From: an uncultured Oscillospiraceae bacterium
Lineage (GTDB): Bacteria; Bacillota; Clostridia; Oscillospirales; Acutalibacteraceae
Length of the DNA: 64,000 nt
Assembly (NCBI GenBank): GCA_900547105.1
Contig: URFL01000004.1
Span: 124,001 to 188,000 of the forward strand
Direction: 5' to 3'
In this document: positions 1 to 8,696 of the stretch, piece by piece
Position numbering within the stretch: position 1 is the stretch's first letter
Layout: each line of letters starts with the position of its first letter
The notes under the pieces: model-generated
Told to the model about the DNA's origin: nothing
Databases searched by the model: none
The model's input: the letters and a program-made list of their open reading frames with translations, nothing else
Made by a program: the position numbers and the translations under genes

Positions 1-2
1 AT

Positions 3-95
3 ATTCATGTGCAGCAGGTGCGGCGCAAAATGGGGCTGCAGCACCATTTGATCACCATTCCGAAGCTGGGATACCGGCTGGAAAGCGGGAAGTAA
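3..95 (+). CDS. Response regulator, C-terminal fragment (OmpR/PhoB-type winged helix)
   Basis: The first 30 codons in this frame end with TAA and read as the recognition helix and C-terminal hairpin of an OmpR/PhoB DNA-binding domain; the ending ITIPKLGYRLE matches the usual 'V(R)GxGYRL' hairpin. The start and the receiver domain lie left of the window. A histidine kinase begins 2 nt after the stop, so this is almost certainly its partner regulator. The family assignment rests on the short tail and the gene order. Confidence 0.75.
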   Translation: MHVQQVRRKMGLQHHLITIPKLGYRLESGK

Positions 96-97
96 GT

Positions 98-1540
98 ATG
101 AAACTATGGCAAAAAGTGTTTTTGGTGTCGCTGTCGCTGATTTTGCTCGCGATCAATGTGACCGCCGGCATCATTTTGTATACCAGCCACCAACGCACCG
201 TGCAGCGCGAACAGGAGCAGGCCGCCACCCAGCACCAATACCTCGCCGCCACGCTGCAAAACCGCGTGGTGTATGAGCGGTTGAGCCAAAAGCGTCCGCT
301 GCTGAGCGCGACACAGGTGGACGAGCTGCTGGACACGCTGCTGGTATCGCAATCCACCGCCGACAGCGGCATCGCAATCTGGCGGGGCAAGGCGATGGTC
401 AGTCAGCTGCAGGCGGCACCGCTGACCGATGCGTTCCGCACGGCGGTGACTAAAAGCAAAGACAGCGCGGTGCAGATGACCGTCGCCACCTACAAACAGC
501 ACACCTATATTCTGGCGGGCGCGCCGCTGGCGCTGGAGGGAAACACCTACACGCTGTTCACCGTCACCGATATTTCGGATGTGTACGACACGCTGGAACA
601 GCAGCGCCAATTTGTGCGGGTGGTCAGTCTGGTGTTCGCCTGTCTGATCGGCGGGGTGCTGATATTGTTTGTGCTGCGGCTGATGGCGCCGCTGCACCGT
701 ATTCACAACACGCTGCACTGCATTGCGGATGGCGATTATTCGCTGCGGCTGCCGGAAAAAGGCGGACAGGAGTTCCGCACCCTGTCCCGCAGCATCAACC
801 AGATGGCGGATGCCATTGAGCTGCATATTCAGCAGGCAGAGGGGCTGGCGGAAAGCCGCAAGGTGTTTATCGACAACTTGGCACACGAGATGAAAACCCC
901 GCTCACCTCGATTTTGGGGTTTGCGGATATTTTGCGCATCAAGCGGGAAGTCAGCGACGAACAGCGACAGGAATACGCCGGCATTATCGTGGACGAAACC
1001 AAGCGGCTGCAAGCGCTATCCGGCAAACTGATGGAGCTGGTGACCGCCGGCAATGTGGCGCTGGATCGCGAAGAGATCACCGCCGAAAACCTGTTGGCGG
1101 ATGCCGCCCGCGCGATGGCACCGCTGCTGCAGCGGCGGCAGATGACGCTGCGACAGGAGGCGGAGGCGGGCATTGTGTTGTCAGTGGATAAGCCGTTGTT
1201 CACCTCGCTGCTGTACAATTTGATGGACAACGCCGCCAAAGCGTCGCAGGACGGACAGGAGATCGCGCTGACCTGCCGCCGCGCACCGGATGGGGTGCGG
1301 CTGGCGGTGAGCGACCATGGCATCGGGATGTCGGCGGACAGCATCGCCAAGGTGACCGAGCCGTTTTATATGGTGGATAAATCCCGCTCGCGCAAGGCGG
1401 GCGGCGCCGGATTGGGACTGGCGCTGTGCGCCGAAATCGCCAAACGGCACGGCGCGGCGCTGCTGATCGACAGCCAGCCCGGCGAGGGTACCACCGTGAC
1501 CATTCTGTTCCCGAACCGGGAGAAAGGGGCGGCATTATGA
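98..1540 (+). CDS. Membrane-bound sensor histidine kinase (HAMP-HisKA-HATPase)
   Basis: 480 residues. An N-terminal membrane helix (about 8-28), an extracytoplasmic sensor region of about 140 residues and a second helix (about 174-196) precede a HAMP linker. The HisKA box NLAHEMKTPLTS carries the phospho-accepting His near residue 265. The ATPase domain has an N box (LLYNLMDNAAKA), a G1 box (DHGIGM) and a late glycine-rich box (GAGLGLALC). It would autophosphorylate on an external signal and pass phosphate to the regulator just upstream. The stop overlaps the next start by 4 nt (ATGA), so the operon continues. The signal cannot be told from the sequence. Confidence 0.93.
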   Translation: MKLWQKVFLVSLSLILLAINVTAGIILYTSHQRTVQREQEQAATQHQYLAATLQNRVVYERLSQKRPLLSATQVDELLDTLLVSQSTADSGIAIWRGKAMVSQLQAAPLTDAFRTAVTKSKDSAVQMTVATYKQHTYILAGAPLALEGNTYTLFTVTDISDVYDTLEQQRQFVRVVSLVFACLIGGVLILFVLRLMAPLHRIHNTLHCIADGDYSLRLPEKGGQEFRTLSRSINQMADAIELHIQQAEGLAESRKVFIDNLAHEMKTPLTSILGFADILRIKREVSDEQRQEYAGIIVDETKRLQALSGKLMELVTAGNVALDREEITAENLLADAARAMAPLLQRRQMTLRQEAEAGIVLSVDKPLFTSLLYNLMDNAAKASQDGQEIALTCRRAPDGVRLAVSDHGIGMSADSIAKVTEPFYMVDKSRSRKAGGAGLGLALCAEIAKRHGAALLIDSQPGEGTTVTILFPNREKGAAL

Positions 1541-2460
1541 AAAATATCGTGACCAACGGATTGACCATCGGTCTGACCGCTGCCATTTTGGTGGCCGGTT
1601 TTTTCGGGATGGATGTCGCCAAGGCGCTAATGCCCGATGAAGAAGGCAAGATCGTATCGGTGGAAGCCGCTCCGCAGACCTCGCTGCTGAATGTGGATGC
1701 ACAGGAGGATCTGACCTTTTATCCGTGGACGCTGTACCGCGAAGAGGAAACGGTAGCCGCCGCATCGGGGGCAGACGATGCCGCGGCATGGGACGATTTT
1801 TGCAAAACGCTGGGCAGCTGGATCACCGATGTGTGCGCCGCGTGGAATCCGGATATTGTCCCAAAGCAAAACGACCAGTTGGCACAGAAGATGCGGTATC
1901 AGCAGTCGCTTGCCAAATATTTTCTCCCCGACCAGACCTACACCGGGCAGGACGGCAAGCGCTACAAGCTGAATCTGGTGTGGGACGGGATGAGCATCGA
2001 GGCAATGCATGTTATCTCCGCCGACGGCTCTCAGGAGCTGTCCAACGACCAGCGGATGCAGGCGACCAACCGGCTGAAAAAAGCCATTTATGCCAACCGC
2101 CGCAACTATAACCAGGAATACGGAACCGATTATGTCGGGCGCGCCACCGAAGCCGAAGACGACAGCTCCCTGACAAAAAAGCCGGGTCAGCCGCTTTTGG
2201 ACGATTGGCTGTTCTTTTTCAAGCACATCATCGACCGCGACCATCAAAACCCGGATTTCATCGATCAGGTGCTGCCCTATCTGCTGTACGAAAGCAATTA
2301 TAACATGGTGTTTTACGAAGGCGAGATCCTGCTTTTCTTTTTGCCGGATTCCGCCGCGATGGTACCGCTGTCTAACGAAAAAATGACCGGACTGCTGCTG
2401 TATATCAACCCCCAGAGCAACGCGCTCAACGGGTTTCAAATTCTCAATCTGATCGCGTGA
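1537..2460 (+). CDS. Membrane-anchored extracytoplasmic protein of unknown function
   Basis: 307 residues from the ATG that overlaps the kinase stop. An upstream in-frame extension exists, but it lies wholly inside the kinase gene in another frame, so I reject it. An N-terminal hydrophobic helix (about 8-25) acts as signal or anchor. The rest is soluble, acidic and rich in aromatics (for example LTFYPWTLYREEE), with no lipobox or repeat. I do not recognise the family. Tight coupling to the kinase suggests an accessory or output protein of the same two-component system, possibly a sensor partner or envelope stress effector; that is inference from context only. Confidence 0.75.
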   Translation: MKNIVTNGLTIGLTAAILVAGFFGMDVAKALMPDEEGKIVSVEAAPQTSLLNVDAQEDLTFYPWTLYREEETVAAASGADDAAAWDDFCKTLGSWITDVCAAWNPDIVPKQNDQLAQKMRYQQSLAKYFLPDQTYTGQDGKRYKLNLVWDGMSIEAMHVISADGSQELSNDQRMQATNRLKKAIYANRRNYNQEYGTDYVGRATEAEDDSSLTKKPGQPLLDDWLFFFKHIIDRDHQNPDFIDQVLPYLLYESNYNMVFYEGEILLFFLPDSAAMVPLSNEKMTGLLLYINPQSNALNGFQILNLIA

Positions 2461-2462
2461 TT

Positions 2463-2492
2463 TTGCAATTCTTTTGCAATTTGCTGCATACT
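2463..2492 (+). promoter_or_regulatory. Possible sigma-A promoter for the C39-like peptidase gene
   Basis: TTGCAA (2463-2468), an 18-nt spacer and CATACT (2487-2492). A second TTGCAA follows at 2474-2479, so the -35 choice is uncertain. The site sits right after the preceding stop, so the peptidase gene may also be read through from upstream. Confidence 0.35.
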
Positions 2493-2550
2493 TAACAGCC
2501 GCCGCGGCGTTATGCTTTGTTCAGAACCTAAGAGAAAGGGATGAACGGGT

Positions 2551-3423
2551 ATGCGTCGTAAAAACAAGCGGCTGCGGGTATTGCTGTTGGGCGTGGTTGT
2601 GCTGGTGGGGCTTTTGTGGAAACACACCGGCAGCTCCGCGGGCAACACCCCCTCTGCCGAGGCCGCCACTACCGCCTCCAACGCCTCGGCTGCCACGATC
2701 GGCAGCGCTTCATCAGCCACCACCGCCTCCGGCAAAAAAGCCGCCACGCGCGCCTCGGCTGCGTTGACTGCCGCCACCGCGGCACCGTCCTACGCCATTC
2801 GCAAACCGGCGCAAAGCGCGTTTCCGCTGGATGTTCCCTATCTCAGCCAGGTGGATTACCCCACCGGATGCGAAAGCATCAGCGCGGTGATGCTGTTGCA
2901 ATATTGGGGCGCCGCCGTCACGGTGGACGAGTTCATCGACCGTTATCTGGAATGCGGACAGGTGCGCGACCAAAACGGCGAGGCAGTGGGCCCCAGCCCC
3001 AACGATAAGTTTGTGGGCGACCCGCACGACGATTCCGGTTATGGATGCTACGCCCCGGTCATCCAAAAGGCATTTCAAAACATGGCGCTGGACGGCGGGC
3101 GGGCACGCAATCTGACCGACAGCTCGCTTGCGCAATTATGCGAACAATATATCGACAACGGAATTCCGGTATTGATCTGGGCGACCATCGGTATGGAAAA
3201 TTCCTACCCCAGCAGCAGCTGGATCGACGAAAAAACCGGCGAAACGGTGCAATGGCTCGCCAACGAGCACTGCATGGTGTTGGTGGGATATGATGAGGAC
3301 GCGTATTATTGCAACGATCCCTACAACGGCAACGGCGTGATGCGATACGCCCGCTGGGTGCTGGAGGATCGATACGCGCAAATGGGATACCAAGCGGTCG
3401 CGATTGTACCGACAAACAACTAA
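2551..3423 (+). CDS. C39-like cysteine peptidase, membrane anchored (Peptidase_C39_2-type)
   Basis: 290 residues. An N-terminal membrane helix (about 7-20) is followed by a low-complexity Ala/Thr/Ser linker to about residue 85 and a papain-fold domain. The domain begins with the characteristic LDVPYLSQVDYPTGCES, whose Cys is the presumed nucleophile, and continues with EHCMVLVGYD (His) and CNDPYNG (Asn/Asp). This matches the stand-alone C39_2 family. Such proteins are surface-exposed and of mostly unknown substrate. It follows the two-component operon and may be its output. Family call is good; substrate unknown. Confidence 0.85.
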   Translation: MRRKNKRLRVLLLGVVVLVGLLWKHTGSSAGNTPSAEAATTASNASAATIGSASSATTASGKKAATRASAALTAATAAPSYAIRKPAQSAFPLDVPYLSQVDYPTGCESISAVMLLQYWGAAVTVDEFIDRYLECGQVRDQNGEAVGPSPNDKFVGDPHDDSGYGCYAPVIQKAFQNMALDGGRARNLTDSSLAQLCEQYIDNGIPVLIWATIGMENSYPSSSWIDEKTGETVQWLANEHCMVLVGYDEDAYYCNDPYNGNGVMRYARWVLEDRYAQMGYQAVAIVPTNN

Positions 3424-3437
3424 ACAGACGCAAAAAG

Positions 3438-3466
3438 CCGCTGCCTATCAAATAGGCAGCGGTTTT
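3438..3466. terminator. Bidirectional intrinsic terminator
   Basis: An 11-bp stem (3438-3448 with 3452-3462) closes a 3-nt loop and is flanked by A5 on the left and T4 on the right. It separates two converging genes and should stop transcription from both sides. Confidence 0.85.
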
Positions 3467-3468
3467 GG

Positions 3469-5094
3469 TTACTGGTCGCTATTATCCGCGCGGTTCTCGC
3501 GGTACCATTCATCCTTGCGGCGGTACATCCGCTCGTCCGCCTGCTCCAGCAGCTCCCGGCGGGAAACACCCGGATAATCACCGGAAAACGCGCAGCCCGC
3601 GGCAAAGTGGATGGCGGGACCTTTGCCGGAAGCGTTATACGCCTCCACCGCCTGAGCAATCGCCGTGCGCAGCTGTTCCATCTGCGGGCGGCTGGTTTCC
3701 GGCAGCAGCACCGCAAATTCATCCCCGCCCCACCGGCAGATTGCGTTGCCCGCGGGAATCGTCTTTTTCAAAATATCAGCAAAGGCGATGATCATCTGGT
3801 CACCGGCTTTGTGTCCCATGGTATCATTGACATGTTTCAGCCGGTTCAGATCCAGCATCATCATACCGACCGTATCCGTCATAGGCGCGGGATCGTCCAT
3901 CAGCCGGTTCCAATAGCTGCGGTTGCGCAATCCGGTGTGCAGATCCGTATACGCCCGGCGGTTGATGTTCACAAGACTGCTGATAAACCGCCACAGCGCA
4001 TACAGCAAGAACGCCACGATGGAATACAGCACTCCCGCCGAGGTGCCAGTGGTGTAATAATTAATAAGATCCGCCGCGATGCCCAGTCCCATCAGCACCA
4101 GCAAAATCAAAATATCATGGTTTTGATGAAAATGCTGCTTACCCTGCGTAATCAGCAGCACCAGCATGCTGAGAAGACCCACCGCCAGCAGGACATGGCT
4201 CACCACCAGTATTTCATGGAATTCGACCCATCCGCATACCTGACACATGAGCACTGCCAGCGCCACCATACAGTTTCCCAGCGCCAACAGCTGCAAAATT
4301 GTTTTGGCGCGTCCGGTGCAGCCCTGCGCCACAAACAGCAGCAGCGGAATGCCGCCCACAAACATGGCAGCCAAGGTGATATACCCCAGCGCCATCGGGT
4401 TATCACCAAACATCATGGCGGAAAACCGCGTGTCGGTGATGCGCCACACGCCCAGCAGCAAGGACAAATGCCCCAAATAGAAAATATCCCACGCTTTGTT
4501 TTTGCGCCGGAACAGCAGCCACGCCTGTGCTACCGTCAGCAGCAGCCCCACCATCAGACACAGCACCGACAGCACCAGCTGCGGCAGGTCTTTTTTCAGA
4601 CAATGCGTCATAATGGCAAAGCGGGAACCGAGCTCGAATTCCACCGCTTTGTTGATAACATCGCGGTACACCGGTGTCAAAGTGACCGTCACCGTCCGGC
4701 CGGAATCCAACGGATGCACCGGCACGATCACCCAGTTGCTGCCGGGCGACGCCCCCACCCGATTGTTTTCGCTGGGGGTCAGGCTGTACACCAGCTCGTC
4801 ATCGAACCGCACCTCGACATATTGGTGCACCACATAAAACGCCAGCGAGTTGTCGTTGGTATCCAAATTCCCCAGCGAAAATCGATATTGTTTGCGCACC
4901 CCAACCGGTGCGGTTTTGTCCGAAATTTCGCTCACGGTATACCGGGAAATCACATCATACGACCGCAGCGGGCGCGCCTGGTACACGCGGCTGTGTTCGC
5001 CCAAACACATATACACGGCAAAAGCCAGAAACAGCACGCACACCACGGCATACGCCAGCCCCACCGTTCGTTTAAGACCTGCTTTCTGCTTCAC
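3469..5094 (-). CDS. Membrane GGDEF diguanylate cyclase
   Basis: 541 residues from GTG at 5094, chosen because a strong GGGGGAAAGAGG ribosome binding site lies 8 nt upstream; a longer ORF from 5208 would run over the promoter. An N-terminal membrane helix, an extracytoplasmic region and about six to seven further helices (roughly residues 195-385) give a 7TM-type sensor layout. The C-terminal GGDEF domain has an intact RWGGDEF at about 456-460. It would make cyclic-di-GMP from GTP. No RxxD inhibitory site is visible five residues upstream (the stretch is AGNAIC). A divergently transcribed second GGDEF gene shares the upstream region. Confidence 0.92.
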   Translation of the reverse strand: MKQKAGLKRTVGLAYAVVCVLFLAFAVYMCLGEHSRVYQARPLRSYDVISRYTVSEISDKTAPVGVRKQYRFSLGNLDTNDNSLAFYVVHQYVEVRFDDELVYSLTPSENNRVGASPGSNWVIVPVHPLDSGRTVTVTLTPVYRDVINKAVEFELGSRFAIMTHCLKKDLPQLVLSVLCLMVGLLLTVAQAWLLFRRKNKAWDIFYLGHLSLLLGVWRITDTRFSAMMFGDNPMALGYITLAAMFVGGIPLLLFVAQGCTGRAKTILQLLALGNCMVALAVLMCQVCGWVEFHEILVVSHVLLAVGLLSMLVLLITQGKQHFHQNHDILILLVLMGLGIAADLINYYTTGTSAGVLYSIVAFLLYALWRFISSLVNINRRAYTDLHTGLRNRSYWNRLMDDPAPMTDTVGMMMLDLNRLKHVNDTMGHKAGDQMIIAFADILKKTIPAGNAICRWGGDEFAVLLPETSRPQMEQLRTAIAQAVEAYNASGKGPAIHFAAGCAFSGDYPGVSRRELLEQADERMYRRKDEWYRENRADNSDQ

Positions 5095-5130
5095 GACCGA
5101 AACCTCTTTCCCCCTGGGATATATAGCCAC

Positions 5131-5159
5131 AGTATACCACAGCGTTGCGTAAATGACAA
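5131..5159 (-). promoter_or_regulatory. Sigma-A promoter for the leftward GGDEF gene
   Basis: On the minus strand TTGTCA (5159-5154), a 17-nt spacer, then TATACT (5136-5131), about 35 nt before the GTG start. Near-consensus with optimal spacing. Confidence 0.85.
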
Positions 5160-5201
5160 GATTTCGCTGCCCCTCGTCGTCTCTTTTTTCCGCCGCGCCG
5201 C

Positions 5202-5230
5202 TTGTCAATTTTGGCGCACAATGCTATAAT
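5202..5230 (+). promoter_or_regulatory. Sigma-A promoter for the rightward GGDEF gene
   Basis: TTGTCA (5202-5207), 17-nt spacer, TATAAT (5225-5230), about 30 nt before the start. Its -35 hexamer is identical to that of the divergent promoter 43 nt away. Confidence 0.88.
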
Positions 5231-5262
5231 AAGGTCGCTAAAAAGGCTGGGAGGTGAGCGCT

Positions 5263-6609
5263 ATGAAACGATACACATACATCCGCAACGGACTGTTAAC
5301 GGCGGCGGTAGTGTGGGGACTGGTGCTGACCGTGATCGGTCGTATACCCACCCTGCCCACCTCCACCGACATATCCCCTGCTCAGCTTGCGGGCAACACC
5401 TATCTGTATTTGCAGGAAAGTCTTTGCCCGCTGCTGTTTTGCTGCGCCTTTTTGGTGGGCGGTGTGGCTGCCATAGCCTATGGCTTCTTTTTGCGGCGCC
5501 ATTTCCACCAATATAGTGAATTTGGACACGCCGGCATTTATCTCGGCTATTTTGTGCTGCTGTCGGCGGTGTGGATCCTCACCGACTCGCAAGCGCTGGC
5601 CATTTTCACCACCGAAGCCGGCGGTATACTGAATAAAAACGCCATCGTATCGTTGTCCTACATGGCCTTTATGCTGCTGCCCATCGCCTTTATCGCGTTT
5701 GTACAGCACATTCGCCCCGGCAGCCGGTGGCTGGACCGGATGACCGACCTGTTCACGCTGAATCTGGCGCTGTTTGTACTGTTGTTATGGGTGCGGCTGC
5801 CGCAAAGTCTGTATATGATCTCGCTGTTTATCCATCATATCCTGATGTACACACTGATGATCGCGGAGCTTCGGCGCTATCTCCAAACCAGCGCCGACGG
5901 CCGGCCCCGCTCCGCTCAAGAGCGGGCATTGACGCGCGGTCTGGTGTGGTTCATCTGTTTCAGCGCCCTCGCATTGGTGGCATTTTTGGCGGGCAAACAC
6001 CGGTTGTATTCGCTGATATACGGGCTGGGTTTTTTGGTGCTGGGCGTGTATATGTGCAAGGTGATCTTCCACAACATCGTATCCATGTATAAAGGCGCGG
6101 TGGAGTTGGATGTCTACCGCTCGATGGCGTACACCGATATGCTGACCGGGCTGCACAACCGCAACGCTTTTGTCGGCGCACAGGATACGCTGACCGTGGA
6201 CACCGCCAGCAGCTATATTGTGATGGATATCAACCATTTCAAATGGATCAACGATACCTTTGGTCACCATTTCGGCGACGAGTTGATCGGTTATATTGCC
6301 CGACTGGTCAAGGATGCCTTCGGGAGCATCGGCACCTGTTACCGCATCGGCGGCGACGAATTTGTGGTTATCTGCCAAGGTGCCGACGAAGCGGCGGTGC
6401 AGCAGGCGATCGCGGCGCTGCACCAGCGCATTCGTGACGAAAACGCCTATCCACAGGCGCATCTCAGCGTGGCGTGCGGCTATGCTTTCGGGCAAGAGCA
6501 GGATACCGCCAATTCGCTGTTTGCCGCGGCGGACGAGGCAATGTATCAGGACAAGCGCCGCCGGGCGGACGATCGCGAACGCTCCGCCCCCACCCCGCCA
6601 ACAGCATAA
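5263..6609 (+). CDS. Membrane GGDEF diguanylate cyclase
   Basis: 448 residues from the ATG placed 6-7 nt after GGGAGGTG; an in-frame GTG at 5254 overlaps that ribosome binding site and is less likely. About eight hydrophobic helices fill the first 270 residues, with no evident extracytoplasmic domain. The GGDEF domain has YRIGGDEF at about 363-367, preceded by the Mg2+/substrate region VMDINHFKWINDTFGH. No RxxD I-site is visible. Predicted product is cyclic-di-GMP. Its membrane part differs from that of the neighbouring cyclase, so the two probably sense different inputs. Confidence 0.92.
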   Translation: MKRYTYIRNGLLTAAVVWGLVLTVIGRIPTLPTSTDISPAQLAGNTYLYLQESLCPLLFCCAFLVGGVAAIAYGFFLRRHFHQYSEFGHAGIYLGYFVLLSAVWILTDSQALAIFTTEAGGILNKNAIVSLSYMAFMLLPIAFIAFVQHIRPGSRWLDRMTDLFTLNLALFVLLLWVRLPQSLYMISLFIHHILMYTLMIAELRRYLQTSADGRPRSAQERALTRGLVWFICFSALALVAFLAGKHRLYSLIYGLGFLVLGVYMCKVIFHNIVSMYKGAVELDVYRSMAYTDMLTGLHNRNAFVGAQDTLTVDTASSYIVMDINHFKWINDTFGHHFGDELIGYIARLVKDAFGSIGTCYRIGGDEFVVICQGADEAAVQQAIAALHQRIRDENAYPQAHLSVACGYAFGQEQDTANSLFAAADEAMYQDKRRRADDRERSAPTPPTA

Positions 6610-6622
6610 CTCGTATACGCAA

Positions 6623-6659
6623 CAGGCACTTGATCGTTTGATCAAGTGCCTGTTTTTTT
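6623..6659. terminator. Bidirectional intrinsic terminator
   Basis: A perfect 13-bp stem (6623-6635 with 6640-6652) closes a GTTT loop and is followed by T7. It serves the GGDEF gene and, reversed, the converging gene whose stop is at 6658. Confidence 0.9.
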
Positions 6660-7776
6660 ATTCCTCTGTTTTAGCGGGTGAGCGAGTGGGGATAAAGGTT
6701 CCGACATTGCGCCGCGCCGATCGCAGCAGCAGGTTGAAGGTGTTGTTCATCAGGCGGCGGGTATCCTCGTCCAGATGCTGCATAAAGCGGTGCATCACCC
6801 CCGCGTTGTGCAGCCACTTATCGGTCAGCTCGGTAACCGTGGTCGCCTGCGTTTCCTCCAGCGCCGCGTACAGCGTATCCACCACCCGCTCGCGCTGGAC
6901 GGGGGTCAGCTCCGCCAGCCAGCGGTTCAGCGTTTTATCCACAAACTGCCCCTGTCGGGACAAGCCGTCCACACACACGAAGTGATCCCCCAGCACATCC
7001 CACGAAAAGGGACTGTGCTGCATAATGCCGGATTCATGGCTGTGCACCACGGTGTACTCCTCTTCGTGCTCCAGCAGCATGCCGATCACCGATGACTGCG
7101 GCACAAAGGTACGCAGCCGGTCGCGAATGCTCTGGTACCCCGGGCGGGTCGCCATCGTTTCCGGAAAGCCGGGGCTGTCGTTGCAATATACCCGCACAAT
7201 GCGATCCTGAATCTCCGGCGGGCAGAGTGCCGCGGCATATGCCGCGAGATTGCCGCCTTTGGAGTGACCGCCCAGCACCAATGCACCGGCAACCACATCC
7301 GCCACCCGTTCCAGATACCGCAGCGCCGACAGCTGGGACGGCACCGGCATCAAAAATGCCATGTTCAAATCCTCTTTCCATCCCACCAGCGTGTCGTCGG
7401 TGCCGCGATAGGACACAAAGCAGGATCCGTTCCCCAGCGCCACCGCCAGCGCGGCAAACTGGCTTTGCACCTTGTGATCGGTGTACTGGTAATAACCGCA
7501 TAGCCGCAGCGACCCAAACCGGCGGCTGGCACCCATCGCGCGCAGCAGCTCCAGATCCTGTGGGATCAACGAATCGTGGCGGCGGGAGGCAGGCTTTTTC
7601 AAAAACGCCTCGGCGGCGTGTGACAACAGCACCGGTTTGGAAAACTGCCGCGACACAATACCGCCAAAGGGAATATACGACAGCCACGACAAAATCAAGC
7701 CATCCACATCGTTGAGCGGTGCCTGTTCCAGAGTCAGATCCCCCCGCCAGGCAAGATAATCCAAAATGTTGGCCAT
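6658..7776 (-). CDS. DUF2974 (Mbeg1-like) alpha/beta-hydrolase family protein
   Basis: 372 residues. It opens with NILDYLAWRGDLT, typical of the DUF2974 family, and carries a lipase-type nucleophile elbow GGHSKGGN near residues 168-175. CFVSYRGTDDTLVGWKEDLN upstream resembles the oxyanion/TD region of class 3 lipases. No signal peptide is seen, so it is probably cytoplasmic. A hydrolase acting on lipids or esters is likely; the substrate is not known. The ribosome binding site AGGAGGG lies just before the ATG. Confidence 0.88.
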   Translation of the reverse strand: MANILDYLAWRGDLTLEQAPLNDVDGLILSWLSYIPFGGIVSRQFSKPVLLSHAAEAFLKKPASRRHDSLIPQDLELLRAMGASRRFGSLRLCGYYQYTDHKVQSQFAALAVALGNGSCFVSYRGTDDTLVGWKEDLNMAFLMPVPSQLSALRYLERVADVVAGALVLGGHSKGGNLAAYAAALCPPEIQDRIVRVYCNDSPGFPETMATRPGYQSIRDRLRTFVPQSSVIGMLLEHEEEYTVVHSHESGIMQHSPFSWDVLGDHFVCVDGLSRQGQFVDKTLNRWLAELTPVQRERVVDTLYAALEETQATTVTELTDKWLHNAGVMHRFMQHLDEDTRRLMNNTFNLLLRSARRNVGTFIPTRSPAKTEE

Positions 7777-7804
7777 ATCGCATCCCTCCTGTCACTTTGT
7801 CTTT

Positions 7805-7833
7805 AGTGTAACGGGAAAGAGCGTAAAAGTCAA
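7805..7833 (-). promoter_or_regulatory. Sigma-A promoter for the DUF2974 gene
   Basis: Minus strand TTGACT (7833-7828), 17-nt spacer, TACACT (7810-7805), about 29 nt before the start. Confidence 0.75.
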
Positions 7834-7900
7834 CGGGGCACCGTATGTTTGGCAGGCAGCGGTGCACACTATGGAAAAAGGCGGATAAGGGGGCATGGCG

Positions 7901-8260
7901 ATGAAGGCGACCGGCAAATATCTGGTGACCGGATTGCTGGCGGGAGCCGCCAACGGACTGTTCGGATCGGGCGGCGGGTTGTTTTTGGTGCCGCTGTTCA
8001 TCGGGTGGCTGCATATGGAAGAAAAGCGAGCGTTCGCCACCTCGGTGGCGGTGATATTGCCGCTGTCGGTCGCGGCGCTGATCATCTATTGCTTCAACGG
8101 CGGCATTGATGTGATGCAATCTCTCCCCTATCTGCTGGGCGGGTTGGCAGGCGGGCTGCTGTCCGGCAAGCTGTTCGGACGGATGCCGGTGGTCTGGCTG
8201 CATCGGCTGTTTGGATTGCTGATCCTCTATGGCGGTGTACGGGCGGTGTTGCTGTTGTGA
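7901..8260 (+). CDS. TauE/SafE (TSUP) family permease, N-terminal half
   Basis: 119 residues from ATG 7901, which is spaced 7 nt from AAGGGGG; ATG 7895 is in frame but only 1 nt from that site. Three to four membrane helices; GAANGLFGSGGGLFLVPLF is the glycine-rich repeat that opens each half of TSUP transporters. TSUP proteins export sulfite, sulfonates or related organic anions and normally have two homologous halves in one chain of about 250 residues. Here the second half is the next gene, overlapping by 4 nt (GTGA), so the transporter is probably built from two polypeptides. Confidence 0.85.
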   Translation: MKATGKYLVTGLLAGAANGLFGSGGGLFLVPLFIGWLHMEEKRAFATSVAVILPLSVAALIIYCFNGGIDVMQSLPYLLGGLAGGLLSGKLFGRMPVVWLHRLFGLLILYGGVRAVLLL

Positions 8261-8616
8261 GCATACTGTCTTTTGCGGTGGGAATGCTCACCGGCATCCT
8301 CAGCGGGTTCGGCATCGGAGGTGGATCGCTGCTGATTCTTTATCTCACCAATGTGGCCGGTATGAACCAGCGCAGCGCCGGCGGCATCAATCTTCTGTAC
8401 TTTTTATGCTGTGCCCCGGCGGCACTGATCGCCCATATCAAGCACCACCGCATAGACAAACGCGCCGTGCTGCTGTGCACATTGGCGGGGGTACCCGCTG
8501 CGGTCGCGGCAGCGCTGCTGGCGACCGGGTTGGATACCGACCTGCTGCGGCGCGGATTCGGGGTGCTGCTGCTGTATATCGGTGTGAAAGAATTGACGAA
8601 CAAGCCAAAAAAATAG
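8257..8616 (+). CDS. TauE/SafE (TSUP) family permease, C-terminal half
   Basis: 119 residues from GTG 8257, overlapping the stop of the first half. The opening GMLTGILSGFGIGGGSLLI repeats the TSUP glycine motif, followed by about three more helices and the ending LLYIGVKELTNKPKK. With the preceding gene it makes one full-length transporter. Both reading frames are intact, and the GTGA overlap implies translational coupling; this looks like an evolved split and not a recent frameshift. Confidence 0.85.
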   Translation: MSILSFAVGMLTGILSGFGIGGGSLLILYLTNVAGMNQRSAGGINLLYFLCCAPAALIAHIKHHRIDKRAVLLCTLAGVPAAVAAALLATGLDTDLLRRGFGVLLLYIGVKELTNKPKK

Positions 8617-8661
8617 GCAAAAAAAGTCCGCCATTTTCGCGTTATGCTCGCCGCTGTACAA

Positions 8662-8689
8662 TTGACATTTTTCGACAATTGTGTATAAT
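8662..8689 (+). promoter_or_regulatory. Sigma-A promoter for the DUF6110/ATPase unit
   Basis: TTGACA (8662-8667), 16-nt spacer ending in TG (extended -10), TATAAT (8684-8689). Both hexamers are perfect consensus, so strong expression is expected unless the leader controls it. Confidence 0.9.
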
Positions 8690-8696
8690 AAGAATT

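Noticed and set aside
8257..8260. Frameshift or pseudogene in a TauE/SafE transporter
   Set aside because: Both halves are intact and each begins with its own TSUP repeat; the GTGA overlap is typical of translational coupling.
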